From Cyanomargarita calcarea GSE-NOS-MK-12-04C (GTDB lineage: Bacteria; Cyanobacteriota; Cyanobacteriia; Cyanobacteriales; Nostocaceae): a DNA stretch of 64,000 nucleotides. The notes under the pieces are model-generated. The model was not told where the DNA came from. It ran no database searches and worked only from the letters and a program-made list of their open reading frames with translations. The stretch is taken from contig JAHHGZ010000016.1 of assembly GCA_019359595.1 (NCBI GenBank), positions 90,419 to 154,418 on the forward strand. Direction: 5' to 3'. Each line of letters starts with the position of its first letter. Position 1 is the stretch's first letter. This document shows positions 36,370-47,064 of this stretch, in pieces. A program made the position numbers and the translations under genes.

Positions 36370-37566
36370 ATGGTAGTCGATATTAAGCCGAAAACCGGAC
36401 TGAATTTGCAACCAATTCATCAGACAGTTGCAGTCAAATTTAACTATAACGTCCATTTTACATCAGGTTTATTTGAGTTAGAAAATCCCTTACTGTTTGA
36501 AGTTCTTACTAGCGATGGTCAAACAGAGCCGAAAAAAATAGTAGCGATTGTAGATGCTGGACTTTTGCATAGCCAACCAGAACTAGTAAGGCGTATATCT
36601 CGATACACCCAACTTTACGGACGTAAACTGAAACTTCTAGCAGCCCCAATGGTGGTTCCTGCAGGAGAAGCAGCAAAAAACGATCCCAAGTTATTAGACC
36701 AGATTCACCAACTAATAGATTCCGTAGGACTTTGCCGGCACTCATATTTGTTGGCAATTGGTGGTGGTGCAGTACTTGATTTAGTCGGATATGCAGCCGC
36801 TACGGCTCACCGGGGCATTCGTCTTATCCGCATTCCCACGACAGTTCTGGCGCAAAATGATTCTGGTGTTGGTGTCAAAAACGGCATTAACGCCTTTGGC
36901 AAAAAGAACTTTTTAGGAACATTTGCCCCGCCCTATGCAGTGTTGAACGACTGTACTTTTTTGAGTTCATTGAGCGATCGCGACTGGCTTTCTGGTATCG
37001 CTGAAGCAGTAAAAGTAGCATTGATTAAGGATGCAAGCTTTTTTGAGTTCATTAAGTCCCATGCCGATGCTCTCCTCTGCCGAGACATGGACGCCATGCA
37101 ACAGGTAATTTATCGTTGCGCTCAATTACACTTAGAACACATAGCTACCAGTGGTGATCCTTTTGAAATGGGTTCATCTCGACCTTTAGACTTTGGGCAT
37201 TGGGCAGCACACAAATTAGAGAATTTGACGAACTATAACCTGCGTCATGGCGAAGCAGTTGCAGTGGGTATTGCCTTAGACAGCACCTATTCATACCTTT
37301 TAGGAATGCTTTCTCGCTTAGAGTGGCGGCGGATAATTAAGACATTGAAGTCGCTAGATTTTCGTTTATACATACCGGAACTAACAGAACAACTCACTCA
37401 AATAGACCATCCTCGTTGTATCTTCCGGGGTTTAACCGAGTTCCAAGAACACTTAGGTGGAGAATTAACCCTAACATTATTGCAAGGCATTGGACAGGGA
37501 TTTGAAGTCCATGAAGTTAATTTATCTTTGTACAAGCAAGCGATAAAAGTGCTAAGTGCGGAGTAA
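36370..37566 (+). CDS. eboD: EboD, 3-dehydroquinate synthase-like protein
   Basis: A 398-residue sugar-phosphate-cyclase-fold protein. NAD-binding GGGAVLDLVGYAAATAHRG and PTTVLAQNDSGVGVKN resemble AroB, and the metal ligand region reads SRPLDFGHWAAHKLE and LRHGEAVAVG. It belongs to the EboD branch rather than true AroB, because it is flanked by eboE and eboF and carries the SRPLDFGHWAAH form. The N. punctiforme scytonemin cluster has an aroB at a comparable place, so a contribution to shikimate supply cannot be ruled out from sequence alone. Confidence 0.85.
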   Translation: MVVDIKPKTGLNLQPIHQTVAVKFNYNVHFTSGLFELENPLLFEVLTSDGQTEPKKIVAIVDAGLLHSQPELVRRISRYTQLYGRKLKLLAAPMVVPAGEAAKNDPKLLDQIHQLIDSVGLCRHSYLLAIGGGAVLDLVGYAAATAHRGIRLIRIPTTVLAQNDSGVGVKNGINAFGKKNFLGTFAPPYAVLNDCTFLSSLSDRDWLSGIAEAVKVALIKDASFFEFIKSHADALLCRDMDAMQQVIYRCAQLHLEHIATSGDPFEMGSSRPLDFGHWAAHKLENLTNYNLRHGEAVAVGIALDSTYSYLLGMLSRLEWRRIIKTLKSLDFRLYIPELTEQLTQIDHPRCIFRGLTEFQEHLGGELTLTLLQGIGQGFEVHEVNLSLYKQAIKVLSAE

Positions 37567-37777
37567 GGAATTAGAAGTTAGGAGTTAAGAGTGATCAGTT
37601 AGGAGTTATGAATTTTGGCGTAGAGTATTGAAAGTATGAAAATGGTCATATTACACATCAACAATGCACTCAATAAGAAGCAATTCATGTGGCTTGCGCT
37701 CCTTACCGATATTGCTTCTACAAACTCCAAACTTATAACTCCGCTGCTCCCAACTCCCAACTCTTAATTCAGCAATC

Positions 37778-39016
37778 ATGAAAATAGGCACAGATCAAAA
37801 CTTTCACTTAACCTATTGCACAAACATTCACCCTGGTGAAGAGTGGAGTAAAGTAAAAGCAAATTTGCAAGAGTATATTCCAACTCTTAAAGCACAGTTA
37901 GCACCAGAGGAATCGTTTGGGATTGGGTTGCGTTTGGCAAATGTAGCAACTCACGAACTACTGCAAGGAAATACCTTAGCTGAGTTTAAGTCTTGGCTAG
38001 AACAACATAACTTCTACGTATTTACACTGAATGGCTTCCCTTACGGTGGATTCCATTTGCAGGTGGTAAAAGACCAAGTTTATGCACCGGATTGGTCTAA
38101 ACAAGAGCGTGTGGACTACACTTTACGGCTGATAAATATCTTGGCTGAACTTTTACCAACGGGGATGGAAGGTAGCATTTCTACGGTACCGTTATCTTAT
38201 AAACCTTGGTTTCAAGGACAATTTTCTCAAGTATCTGTCTTTGATACTGTCAGTCTCCACATTGCACAAGTGGTGGCGGAAATGGTACGTATTCGGATTG
38301 ATACTGGTAAGCTGCTGCATCTTGATTTGGAACCAGAACCAGATGGATTAATTGAAAATGCTACTGAGGTGGTTGATTATTTCCAAACGTATTTACTACC
38401 TTTTGGTGGGGCATATCTAGCAAAGCACCTGGGTATTTCACAAGAGGTTGGTGAGGCTTATTTACTAGAGCATGTGCGGGTTTGTTACGATACCTGCCAT
38501 TTTGCTGTGGGGTATGAAGACCCGCTCTCCGTTTTCAAGCAATTTCAAGCTGCGGGAATTCAGATTGGGAAGATTCAGATTAGTGCAGCATTGCAGGTGA
38601 ACATACCCACTGATGTTCAACAAAGGCAACAGGTAGCAAAACATTTGCAGCCATTTGCAGAATCTACGTATTTGCATCAAGTGATCGCTCGTGAGCCGGG
38701 AGGCAAATTTCATCACTATCCCGACTTGGAAGCAGCATTACCAAACCTGGAAAATACTACAGCGACTGAGTGGCGGATTCACTTCCACGTCCCAATTTTT
38801 ATCCGTGATTATGAATTAATGCAGTCTACCCAAGATGACATTGTGACGGTGTTAGATTTGCTTGCTGAGTACCCGTGCAGCCACCTGGAAATTGAGACTT
38901 ATACTTGGGAAGTTTTGCCTTCAAATATGAAGTTGGATTTATTGGCATCTATTCAGCGAGAGTATGAGTGGGTGCTTTCATGCATTCGGAACCCCATTCA
39001 CAATTTTGACGGGTGA
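37778..39016 (+). CDS. eboE: EboE, xylose-isomerase-like TIM-barrel protein
   Basis: A 412-residue EboE-family protein. The N-terminus has LTYCTNIHPGEEWSKVKANL, then FTLNGFPYGGFH, LLHLDLEPEPDGLIEN, RVCYDTCHFAVGYEDP and HLEIETYTWEVLP. Conserved Glu, Asp and His residues fit a metal-dependent sugar isomerase or epimerase barrel. The reaction is unknown. It lies 211 bp after eboD; the spacer holds AGTTAGGAG-type repeats. Confidence 0.9.
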   Translation: MKIGTDQNFHLTYCTNIHPGEEWSKVKANLQEYIPTLKAQLAPEESFGIGLRLANVATHELLQGNTLAEFKSWLEQHNFYVFTLNGFPYGGFHLQVVKDQVYAPDWSKQERVDYTLRLINILAELLPTGMEGSISTVPLSYKPWFQGQFSQVSVFDTVSLHIAQVVAEMVRIRIDTGKLLHLDLEPEPDGLIENATEVVDYFQTYLLPFGGAYLAKHLGISQEVGEAYLLEHVRVCYDTCHFAVGYEDPLSVFKQFQAAGIQIGKIQISAALQVNIPTDVQQRQQVAKHLQPFAESTYLHQVIAREPGGKFHHYPDLEAALPNLENTTATEWRIHFHVPIFIRDYELMQSTQDDIVTVLDLLAEYPCSHLEIETYTWEVLPSNMKLDLLASIQREYEWVLSCIRNPIHNFDG

Positions 39017-39111
39017 AGGCAAGCTCTCTGCCCCCAATTCTGGGGGTTGAATTTTATTTTCCCCCCAGTATTGGGGGCCTACCGTGGTGGTGTACAAGTC
39101 GTAAAAATTTC

Positions 39112-39191
39112 TTCTTCGTGTCTTTCGTGTCCTTCGTGGTTAAAACCATATATTCTTTTTTAACCACGAAGGACGCAAAGGACACGAAGAA
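39112..39191. repeat. Near-perfect 33-bp-arm palindrome between eboE and eboF
   Basis: The arms 39112-39144 and 39159-39191 are inverted repeats with only about three mismatches in 33 bases, around a 14-nt AT loop. It is the best-conserved copy of the TTCGTGGTTAA palindrome family in this window. In RNA it would form a very stable hairpin between eboE and eboF. The spacer 39017-39299 holds no gene. Confidence 0.9.
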
Positions 39192-39299
39192 ATAAAAGAA
39201 TAAGCCTTGGAGAGTAACAATTTTAGGACTTGTTTGTACACCGTAGGTATTGGGGGCAGGGCAAGTGATTCTGGTATAAAATCTAAATTAAACAAAATT

Positions 39300-40703
39300 A
39301 TGAAAAAAACGGTTGTTCTCAATGTAGTGGGATTGACACCTAGCCTCATCGGTGAGCATACACCCGCACTATCACGTTGGGCATCTCGCGGGCAAGTGGT
39401 TTCGGTAGAACCTGTATTACCTGCTGTTACTTGTTCAGTACAAGCAACTTATCTTACAGGGCAATACCCGGAAAAGCACGGTATTGTCGGCAATGGGTGG
39501 TATTTTCGCGATGAGTGCGAAGTTAAGTTTTGGCGGCAGTCTAATCAATTGGTTCAGGCTCCGAAAGTATGGGATATGGCGAAAGCCTTGAATGAAAATT
39601 TTACCTGCGCCAATTTATTCTGGTGGTATAATATGTATTCGTCGGTTGATTATGCAGTCACACCGCGACCAATGTATCCTGCTGATGGCAGAAAAATTCC
39701 GGATATTTATACCCAACCTGGAGAAATGCGATCGCGTCTCCAAGAAGAACTCGGTCAGTTTCCTCTATTTAATTTTTGGGGTCCCAACACGTCGATTCTT
39801 TCTACCCAATGGATCGCCGATTCTGCTAAATGGGTGGAAGAACATCATAACCCAACGCTGACTCTGGTTTATCTACCGCATCTGGATTACTGCTTACAAA
39901 AATTTGGGCCGATCTCCCCAACCTCCCTTGAAAACGAGCCTGTAGCAAAAGATTTACAACAAATTGATGCAGTTTGCGGTGATTTGATTGAATATTATGA
40001 AAATCGCGACGCTCAAGTCATAGTTTTATCAGAATACGGCATTACACCTGTATCCCAACCCATTCATATAAATCGCATCCTCAGGGAAAACGGTTTGCTG
40101 GCAGTGCGGGAAGAATTAGGACGAGAATTGCTTGATGCTGGTGCTAGTCAAGCGTTTGCAGTGGCAGATCATCAAATTGCTCATGTTTACGTCAACGACC
40201 CGTTTTATATTCCGAAAGTGCGATCGCTTCTAGAATCGATTGACGGTATATCTCATGTGTTAGATGAGTCTACGAAATCTGCGTACCATTTGGATCATCC
40301 CCGGTCGGGAGAATTAATCGCAATCGCTCAACCAAATGCTTGGTTTACTTATTATTATTGGCTGAATGACAATTTGGCACCTGATTTTGCTAAAACTGTA
40401 GATATTCACCGCAAACCCGGTTATGACCCTGTAGAATTATTCCTCGACCCAAAAATCAAACTTCCCAAAGTCAAAATCGGTTTGAAGTTGCTGAAAAAAC
40501 AGCTTGGGTTTCGTTATTTAATGGATGTTATTCCTTTAGATGCTTCTTTAGTGCGCGGTTCTCATGGCTGTATTCCGCCTTCGATAATGGAAGCACCCTT
40601 GTTCATTACCCAAGAAACTAACCTGCTTGAATCTTCATCAATCAAGGCAGTCGATGTTTGTCAGTTAATTCTCAGACATCTCATGAATACTAGTTCTAAT
40701 TAA
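39300..40703 (+). CDS. eboF: EboF, alkaline-phosphatase-superfamily phosphodiesterase-like protein
   Basis: A 467-residue nucleotide pyrophosphatase/phosphodiesterase-type protein. The nucleophile segment is PAVTCSVQATYLTGQYPEKHG, and later metal ligands lie in LVYLPHLDYCLQKFGP, VIVLSEYGITP, VADHQIAHVYV and RGSHGCIP. ATG 39300 (MKKTVVLNVVGLTPSLIGEH) matches the family start; a TTG at 39207 would add 31 unconserved residues. No signal peptide is visible, so it should be cytoplasmic. It completes the ebo set eboA-F. Confidence 0.9.
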   Translation: MKKTVVLNVVGLTPSLIGEHTPALSRWASRGQVVSVEPVLPAVTCSVQATYLTGQYPEKHGIVGNGWYFRDECEVKFWRQSNQLVQAPKVWDMAKALNENFTCANLFWWYNMYSSVDYAVTPRPMYPADGRKIPDIYTQPGEMRSRLQEELGQFPLFNFWGPNTSILSTQWIADSAKWVEEHHNPTLTLVYLPHLDYCLQKFGPISPTSLENEPVAKDLQQIDAVCGDLIEYYENRDAQVIVLSEYGITPVSQPIHINRILRENGLLAVREELGRELLDAGASQAFAVADHQIAHVYVNDPFYIPKVRSLLESIDGISHVLDESTKSAYHLDHPRSGELIAIAQPNAWFTYYYWLNDNLAPDFAKTVDIHRKPGYDPVELFLDPKIKLPKVKIGLKLLKKQLGFRYLMDVIPLDASLVRGSHGCIPPSIMEAPLFITQETNLLESSSIKAVDVCQLILRHLMNTSSN

Positions 40704-41166
40704 TACTAGTAAATATTGTTCAGATGCATTGGCTTGTTTTATCTACCCTTTGATAGAAGATTATCTAACCCTAGAGGGAGACGATTATTCAAGTTAATAA
40801 TATCAAAAATTTGCTTGATAAAAATGTATGGACATAACAAAAAAATAGGTACTTTTATCGAAAAATTGTTTATGTATCGAATGCTTAATATTTAGTACGC
40901 TTAACTCATGCAACGAAGTCGCGTTCGCTCATGTAATTTTCTCCTAGTATTGTTGACTGTTAACTTAAGATGTCAGCAGTCAACACTTTATTACTTGCTA
41001 AAACCCGACCTGATATAATTTTTTTTGATAATTATTAGACAATGCAAAAAACCACCTAAATTGCAATAAATTCAAGTTTACATTCTCTGCTCAATAATCT
41101 TTGTTTTATATTTTTGTAACAAACTCTGTATTATTGGTTGGTCTACTAGTTTAAGAGAAATTGCCA
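40704..41166. promoter_or_regulatory. Intergenic region upstream of trpE with a stem-loop
   Basis: A 463-bp AT-rich gap, the largest within the pigment block, so an independent promoter for the trp genes is likely. TGTTGACTG (40951-40959) and CAGTCAACA (40977-40985) form a perfect 9-bp stem about 180 bp before trpE. There is no Trp-codon-rich leader frame and no U-tract, so classical attenuation is not supported. Confidence 0.45.
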
Positions 41167-43365
41167 ATGATTGTTGATTTTCACTGCTATACAACCCTCG
41201 GTGGTGTGCATATATCTCGATCCATGTCTGAAATTAACATGGAAACCGCCCTTGAAGATATTCTGTTTTACGTGAATTCTCAGCATGGAGGTTTACTGAC
41301 TAGCAGTTATGAATATCCGGGACGATACAAGAGATGGGCAATTGGTTTTGTGAATCCTCCCTTGGAACTGACGACAAGAGAGAATGCTTTCACATTAAGA
41401 GCGCTTAACGATCGCGGTGAAGTCCTCTTACCAATTTTATACGAGCGTCTATCAACACATTTGCAATTACAAGAAGTTATATTAGAGAACCAACAAATAG
41501 CTGGGTCTGTAAAGATTACAGGACAATTATTTACAGAAGAAGAACGCAGCAAACAACCTTCAGCATTTACAATTGTGCGGGAGATTTTGCATATTTTTTC
41601 TAGCCATGAGGACGAGCATTTAGGATTATATGGAGCGTTTGGTTACGATTTGATTTTGCAGTTTGAACCAATAACTAAGCGGCTGGAACGTCCAAATGAC
41701 CAGCGAGATTTGGTGTTGTACTTGCCAGATTCTTTGATAGTCATTGATTATTACTTGCAAAGCGCTTATCGTGTAGAATATGAATTTGAGACGGCGCATG
41801 GTAATAGCACCACAGGATTGCCTCGGACAGGAGAATCTGTAAATTATAAAGGCGATCGCCTCGTACCCAAACAAAAAACTGACCACGAACCGGGCGAGTA
41901 TGGGAAACAAGTTGACGTAGCGCTTGATTATTTCCAAAGGGGTGATTTATTTGAAGTAGTTCCTTCCCAAAGCTTTTTTGAATCTTGTGAAGAAGCTCCC
42001 AGTAAGTTATTTGAAACCTTAAAACAAATTAACCCCAGTCCCTACGGATTCATTTTGAATCTTGGTGGAGAATACTTGATTGGTGCGTCCCCAGAAATGT
42101 TTGTCCGAGTGGAAGGCAGGCGCGTCGAAACCTGTCCGATAAGCGGTACTATTACCAGAGGGCAAAATGCAATAGATGATGCAGACCAAATTCTGGAACT
42201 GTTGAACTCACGCAAAGATGAATGTGAGTTGACGATGTGTACTGATGTAGACCGGAACGATAAATCTCGGATTTGCGAACCAGGTTCAGTGAGAGTAATT
42301 GGTCGCCGTCAAATTGAATTATATAGCCACTTAATCCATACAGTAGACCATGTAGAAGGTTTGCTAAGACCCGAATTTGACGCTTTAGATGCATTCTTGA
42401 GTCATACTTGGGCGGTTACAGTAACAGGGGCACCCAAACGTTCTGCAATTCAGTTTCTCGAACAGCATGAACGCAGCGCTCGACGTTGGTATGGCGGCGC
42501 AGTTGGGTACTTAAGTTTTAATGGCAATTTGAATACTGGCTTGATTTTGCGGACAATTAGGTTAAAAGACTCGATTGCAGAAGTTAGAGTCGGTGCTACC
42601 GTACTTTATGACTCTGTGTCAGAAGCAGAAGAACGAGAAACAATTACCAAAGCTGCGGCATTATTTGAGACAATTCGTTATGCCAAATATGGGGCAAAAA
42701 TCGAGGAATCCATCACCACAAAGTTCGGTGCATCTATTCCGGATGTGGAACCCGGCAAGCGGATTTTACTAATTGATTATGAAGATTCATTTGTTCATAC
42801 CCTAGCAAATTACATCAGACAAACTGGCACGACAGTCAAAACTTTACGTCATGGTTTTTCAGAATCACTATTAGATGAAGAACGTCCCGATTTAGTAGTA
42901 TTATCTCCCGGTCCTGGTAGACCGAGTGATTTTCAAGTTCCCGCAACAGTTGCAGCTTGCGTGCGGCGGCAAATTCCCATTTTTGGCGTCTGTTTGGGAC
43001 TGCAAGGAATAGTCGAAGCTTTTGGCGGTGATTTAGGAATACTCAACTATCCTCAACACGGTAAATCATCGCAAGTTTTAGTAACTGACAAAAATTCTGT
43101 ACTGTTCAAAGACTTACCACAAAAATTTGCAGTCGGGCGATATCATTCCTTATTTGCCATACCAGAAAGATTGCCAAAAGAACTGAAAGTAACAGCAATT
43201 TCTGAAGACGACGTAATTATGGGCATCGAACATGAAACACTTCCGATTGCAGCCGTTCAATTCCATCCAGAATCTATCATGACTCTAACAGGAGAAGTTG
43301 GTTTAGCAATCATCAAAAATGTTGTTGGTGCATACACAAAAAAAATACTAGTTGTTGATTGTTAA
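41167..43365 (+). CDS. trpE: Fused anthranilate synthase TrpE(G)
   Basis: A 732-residue fusion of the chorismate-binding TrpE domain and the glutaminase TrpG. It makes anthranilate from chorismate and glutamine, the entry to tryptophan. TrpE hallmarks are PSPYGFILNLG, GASPEMFVRVEGRRVETCPI, GTITRG, DECELTMCTDVDRNDKSR and GAVGYLSFNG. The glutaminase part has LSPGPGRPSDF, the Cys nucleophile in FGVCLGLQG and QFHPESI. ATG 41167 is preferred over TTG 41161. It is the dedicated copy expected in the scytonemin cluster. Confidence 0.95.
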   Translation: MIVDFHCYTTLGGVHISRSMSEINMETALEDILFYVNSQHGGLLTSSYEYPGRYKRWAIGFVNPPLELTTRENAFTLRALNDRGEVLLPILYERLSTHLQLQEVILENQQIAGSVKITGQLFTEEERSKQPSAFTIVREILHIFSSHEDEHLGLYGAFGYDLILQFEPITKRLERPNDQRDLVLYLPDSLIVIDYYLQSAYRVEYEFETAHGNSTTGLPRTGESVNYKGDRLVPKQKTDHEPGEYGKQVDVALDYFQRGDLFEVVPSQSFFESCEEAPSKLFETLKQINPSPYGFILNLGGEYLIGASPEMFVRVEGRRVETCPISGTITRGQNAIDDADQILELLNSRKDECELTMCTDVDRNDKSRICEPGSVRVIGRRQIELYSHLIHTVDHVEGLLRPEFDALDAFLSHTWAVTVTGAPKRSAIQFLEQHERSARRWYGGAVGYLSFNGNLNTGLILRTIRLKDSIAEVRVGATVLYDSVSEAEERETITKAAALFETIRYAKYGAKIEESITTKFGASIPDVEPGKRILLIDYEDSFVHTLANYIRQTGTTVKTLRHGFSESLLDEERPDLVVLSPGPGRPSDFQVPATVAACVRRQIPIFGVCLGLQGIVEAFGGDLGILNYPQHGKSSQVLVTDKNSVLFKDLPQKFAVGRYHSLFAIPERLPKELKVTAISEDDVIMGIEHETLPIAAVQFHPESIMTLTGEVGLAIIKNVVGAYTKKILVVDC

Positions 43366-43456
43366 TTTTAAATTGATAGTTGTTAGTTGTTAGTAGTTAT
43401 TTGTTTCTATTAACCAATAACTACTAACCAATAACCACTAATTAATAACCAATGTT
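43366..43456. repeat. Inverted heptad repeats between trpE and trpC
   Basis: TAGTTGTTGATTG and TTGTTAGTTGTTAG units (43380-43400) face AACCAATAACTACTAACC units (43420-43450), forming an imperfect hairpin that ends at the trpC start. Same family as 32383-32487. Confidence 0.7.
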
Positions 43457-44287
43457 ATGAACTACCCAACTACCGGCTCACGTCATATACTCGAAGAAAT
43501 CGTTTGGCAAAAAAAGCGAGAAGTCGCGCAAATGTGCCAAGAATTAACATTAACTGCTTTGCTTTCAAAGTTAACTACTGCACCACCAGTGCGAGATTTT
43601 CTCAAAGCTTTGCAGGAAAGTCCCAACCAACCGAGTTTAATTGCAGAAGTTAAAAAAGCATCACCAAGTCGCGGAATCATTCGGGCAGACTTCGATCCAA
43701 TCGCGATCGCTCAATCCTATCAGCAAGGTGGTGCATCTTGTCTCTCCGTTTTGACAGACGAAAAGTTCTTCCAAGGCAGTTTTGAGAATCTACATAAAAT
43801 CCGTCAAAGTGTGGATTTACCATTACTGTGTAAAGAGTTTATCATCGACCCATACCAAATATATTTCGCACGAAGCAAGGGTGCAGATGCGGTATTGCTA
43901 ATTGCTGCTATCCTTTCAAATCAAGAACTTCAGAGCTTTTTGCAACTAATTCACGATTTGGGCATGAATGCTTTAGTAGAAGTTCATACTGAATCCGAAT
44001 TGGAGCGAGTCCTCCAGCTTGATAATTTGCGCTTAGTGGGGATAAACAACCGCAATTTAGAAGATTTCACAGTCGATATCGCCATCACACAGCAACTTTT
44101 GACACAGCATCAGCAACAATTACAAACTTTAAATATTACTGTTGTAAGTGAATCTGGTCTGTACACATCTGCTGATTTATCTTTCGTAGCCCAATCAGGT
44201 GCCCGTGCAGTTTTGGTAGGAGAATCCTTAATCAAACAACCCAATATAAAACAGGCTGTGCAGAACTTATTAGTCGGTGAGTGCTGA
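43457..44287 (+). CDS. trpC: Indole-3-glycerol phosphate synthase
   Basis: A 276-residue TIM barrel that closes the indole ring in tryptophan synthesis. Hallmarks are [33 protein letters not shown] (catalytic Lys), [40 protein letters not shown] and VVSESGLYT. It follows trpE(G) by 91 bp and precedes trpA; the copy is probably dedicated to scytonemin precursor supply. Confidence 0.95.
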   Translation: MNYPTTGSRHILEEIVWQKKREVAQMCQELTLTALLSKLTTAPPVRDFLKALQESPNQPSLIAEVKKASPSRGIIRADFDPIAIAQSYQQGGASCLSVLTDEKFFQGSFENLHKIRQSVDLPLLCKEFIIDPYQIYFARSKGADAVLLIAAILSNQELQSFLQLIHDLGMNALVEVHTESELERVLQLDNLRLVGINNRNLEDFTVDIAITQQLLTQHQQQLQTLNITVVSESGLYTSADLSFVAQSGARAVLVGESLIKQPNIKQAVQNLLVGEC

Positions 44288-44469
44288 GAATTTAGAATTG
44301 CAACAGACAAGAGTGCAAAAATCTCTTTCATCTGTGTCCTACCCTACGGGAAGCCGAAACGGCTACTGCGTCCATCTGCGGTTAAACAAAAAAAAGCATT
44401 CGCATTATTTGAATGAGATATGATTAACCCTAACAAATGTCAGTCCAAAAACTAAAATCTAAAATTAGC

Positions 44470-45288
44470 ATGAATCATATTTCCGAACGCTTCCAAAAAT
44501 TACGAAAACGTAATCAATGCGCGTTGATCCCCTTTATCACAGCTGGCGACCCCAACTTAGAAACTACAGCCGAGGCTCTACGCATTTTAGACCGTAACGG
44601 TGCCGATTTTATTGAATTAGGTGTACCCTATTCTGACCCCCTAGCAGATGGTCCTGTCATCCAAGCAGCAGCAACTCGTGCTTTGCAACAAGGCACCAAA
44701 TTAGAGCAAGTATTAGAAATGCTTGCAGAAGTTATCCCCAGTTTGCTTTCCCCAGTAATTCTATTTACTTATTACAACCCCATCCTCAACCGAGGAATTG
44801 AAAATTTTCTCAAACAAATAGCTAATGTTGGAGTGCGGGGATTAGTAATTCCCGATTTACCCTTAGAAGAAGCAGAAGAATTAATCCAGACTGCAGTACC
44901 ATTTGGGATAGAAGTAATTTTACTCGTGGCTCCTACTAGTTCCCCAGAAAGAATAGAAGCGATCGCCCGTCAATCTCAAGGCTTTATTTATTTAGTCAGC
45001 GTCACCGGCGTTACAGGAATGCGGTCGCAAATCCAAAACCGCGTCAAAGATTTGTTGGTGGATATGCGTGGCATTACTGACAAGCCTATTGGTGTTGGTT
45101 TTGGCATATCCGAACCTCAGCAAGCGCGTCAGATAATGGAATGGGGCGCAGATGCAGTAATTGTTGGTAGCGCTTTTGTGAAACGTCTAGCAAGCGGTAC
45201 CCCGTCCGAAGGACTGCAAGCGGTAGAAGAACTTTGTCGAGAACTAAAAGAAGCAATAAATTCACCCTCACTACAAAAAGTAGGCTAA
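44470..45288 (+). CDS. trpA: Tryptophan synthase alpha chain
   Basis: A 272-residue TIM barrel that cleaves indole-3-glycerol phosphate and passes indole to TrpB. Motifs are [12 protein letters not shown] (catalytic Glu follows in [16 protein letters not shown]), [20 protein letters not shown] IPDLP, and [14 protein letters not shown] 44470 fits the family N-terminus ([11 protein letters not shown]); an upstream ATG at 44437 would add 11 unconserved residues. trpB follows after 111 bp. Confidence 0.94.
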   Translation: MNHISERFQKLRKRNQCALIPFITAGDPNLETTAEALRILDRNGADFIELGVPYSDPLADGPVIQAAATRALQQGTKLEQVLEMLAEVIPSLLSPVILFTYYNPILNRGIENFLKQIANVGVRGLVIPDLPLEEAEELIQTAVPFGIEVILLVAPTSSPERIEAIARQSQGFIYLVSVTGVTGMRSQIQNRVKDLLVDMRGITDKPIGVGFGISEPQQARQIMEWGADAVIVGSAFVKRLASGTPSEGLQAVEELCRELKEAINSPSLQKVG

Positions 45289-45399
45289 GTTTAAAAGTCC
45301 ATCAGTCCAGCAGTCGGTGAGTATAACATTTGCGTAAGTCCTAGTAGTCTTAGACCCGCAAAGCAGTAATCCCCATTACCCAATAAAGGATTTTAATCA

Positions 45400-46641
45400 G
45401 TGGTAAGCACTCCAGACATCAAAAATATAATTGAGCTAGCGATTTTGCGTCCCGACTCTTTGGGCAGGTTTGGCAAATTCGGCGGTAAGTACGTTCCAGA
45501 AACCTTAATGCCAGCATTAAGCGAACTCGAAACCGCATTTAAGCAATATCGTGACGAACCCAGCTTTCAAGCAGAATTGCAAGGTCTTCTCAAAGACTAT
45601 GTAGGAAGACCCAGCCCTTTATATTTCGCGGAACGTTTGACAAAGTATTACGCCAAACCTGATGGTACAGGAGCGCAAATATACTTAAAACGTGAAGATT
45701 TAAATCATACAGGCGCTCACAAAATTAATAACGCTTTAGCTCAGGTGTTACTAGCCAAACGCATGGGCAAACAAAGGATTATTGCTGAAACTGGAGCCGG
45801 ACAGCATGGTGTAGCAACAGCCACGGTATGCGCTCGTTTTGGCTTGGATTGCGTGATTTACATGGGTATTCACGACATGGATCGCCAAGCGCTAAATGTA
45901 TTTAGAATGCGGTTGATGGGTGCGGAAGTCCGTCCAGTAGAGGCGGGTACAGGCACATTAAAAGATGCAACATCCGAAGCAATTCGCGATTGGGTGACGA
46001 ATGTCGAAACCACCCACTACATCCTGGGCTCTGTAGCAGGTCCTCACCCCTACCCGATGTTAGTACGTGATTTCCATGCCGTCATTGGTAAAGAAACTCG
46101 CGCTCAATGTCAAGAAAAATGGGGTGGATTGCCAGATATTCTTATTGCTTGTGTCGGTGGTGGTTCCAACGCAATCGGATTATTCCATGAGTTTGTGGAT
46201 GAAGCATCCGTTCGTTTGATTGGTGTGGAAGCCGCTGGAGAAGGTGTGGATACAGAAAAACACGCTGCAACTTTGACAAAAGGACGAGTTGGTGTGTTGC
46301 ATGGAGCCATGAGTTATCTATTGCAAGATGATGATGGACAAGTAATTGAAGCGCATTCAATTAGTGCAGGTTTGGACTATCCCGGTGTAGGACCCGAACA
46401 CAGCTACTTAAAAGACATGAATCGCGCTGAATACTACAGCGTCACCGACAAACAAGCATTAGCCGGATTGCAGAGACTCTCGCAACTCGAAGGAATTATT
46501 CCCGCATTGGAAACAGCACATGCGATCGCCTACTTTGAAACCCTTTGTCCCCAATTAGAAGGCAGTCCCCGCATTGTTCTCAACTGCTCTGGTCGAGGTG
46601 ACAAGGACGTTCAAACTGTAGCAAAAGCTCTGGATTGTTAA
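45400..46641 (+). CDS. trpB: Tryptophan synthase beta chain
   Basis: A 413-residue PLP enzyme that joins indole and serine. The PLP lysine lies in [14 protein letters not shown]; also seen are [38 protein letters not shown] and [13 protein letters not shown]. The start is GTG 45400. It ends the trp set here: trpD, which follows trpB in the N. punctiforme scytonemin cluster, is missing, as is tyrP. Confidence 0.95.
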   Translation: MVSTPDIKNIIELAILRPDSLGRFGKFGGKYVPETLMPALSELETAFKQYRDEPSFQAELQGLLKDYVGRPSPLYFAERLTKYYAKPDGTGAQIYLKREDLNHTGAHKINNALAQVLLAKRMGKQRIIAETGAGQHGVATATVCARFGLDCVIYMGIHDMDRQALNVFRMRLMGAEVRPVEAGTGTLKDATSEAIRDWVTNVETTHYILGSVAGPHPYPMLVRDFHAVIGKETRAQCQEKWGGLPDILIACVGGGSNAIGLFHEFVDEASVRLIGVEAAGEGVDTEKHAATLTKGRVGVLHGAMSYLLQDDDGQVIEAHSISAGLDYPGVGPEHSYLKDMNRAEYYSVTDKQALAGLQRLSQLEGIIPALETAHAIAYFETLCPQLEGSPRIVLNCSGRGDKDVQTVAKALDC

Positions 46642-47064
46642 TTGTTCGTTATTAGTTGTTAGTTGTTGGTTATTGGTTATTACTTCTAACTAATCGTAAT
46701 ACCAATTCTGTATGAAGATGCACATAATCAAGACCCCCCTGTAGTCCCCCCTTGGCAAGGGGGGACGGCGTAGCCGGGGGGTAATATATGCAGCTTCACA
46801 AAGAAACGGTATAAGTTAGTTATGACCAATGACTAATAACTACTAACCACAAGCATACAAGCCTTGTTTGGTAATGAAAGAAGCCCTTCTCTACAAGACT
46901 ATTGGGATATTTCATTTCAAATTCCCTTTCAGAAATTCCAAAAAAATCATTCTGTCTTGTTAGGTATGCAAGCCTCGTCTGGTCAGGTTAGATGCTGTTT
47001 CCTACTGGATAATTTCTTTTTTGGCATTTCTTGAAAATCAACAATCAACAACCATTAAAAAATC
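46642..47064. promoter_or_regulatory. Intergenic region trpB-aroG with an imperfect direct repeat
   Basis: A 423-bp spacer. TTGTTAG-type heptads lie at 46645-46680, and a CCCCCCTTGGCAAGGGGGG hairpin near 46749-46767 belongs to a common cyanobacterial repeat. Two 20-nt sites, 46853-46872 and 46964-46983 (consensus GYATRCAAGCCTYGTYTGGT), share 16 of 20 bases with only transitions, 111 bp apart. They may be regulatory sites for aroG. No gene is visible. Confidence 0.45.

Noticed and set aside
36370..37566. Housekeeping 3-dehydroquinate synthase (aroB)
   Set aside because: Related fold, but the segment SRPLDFGHWAAHKLE and the eboE-eboF neighbours fit EboD; the final decision needs a tree.
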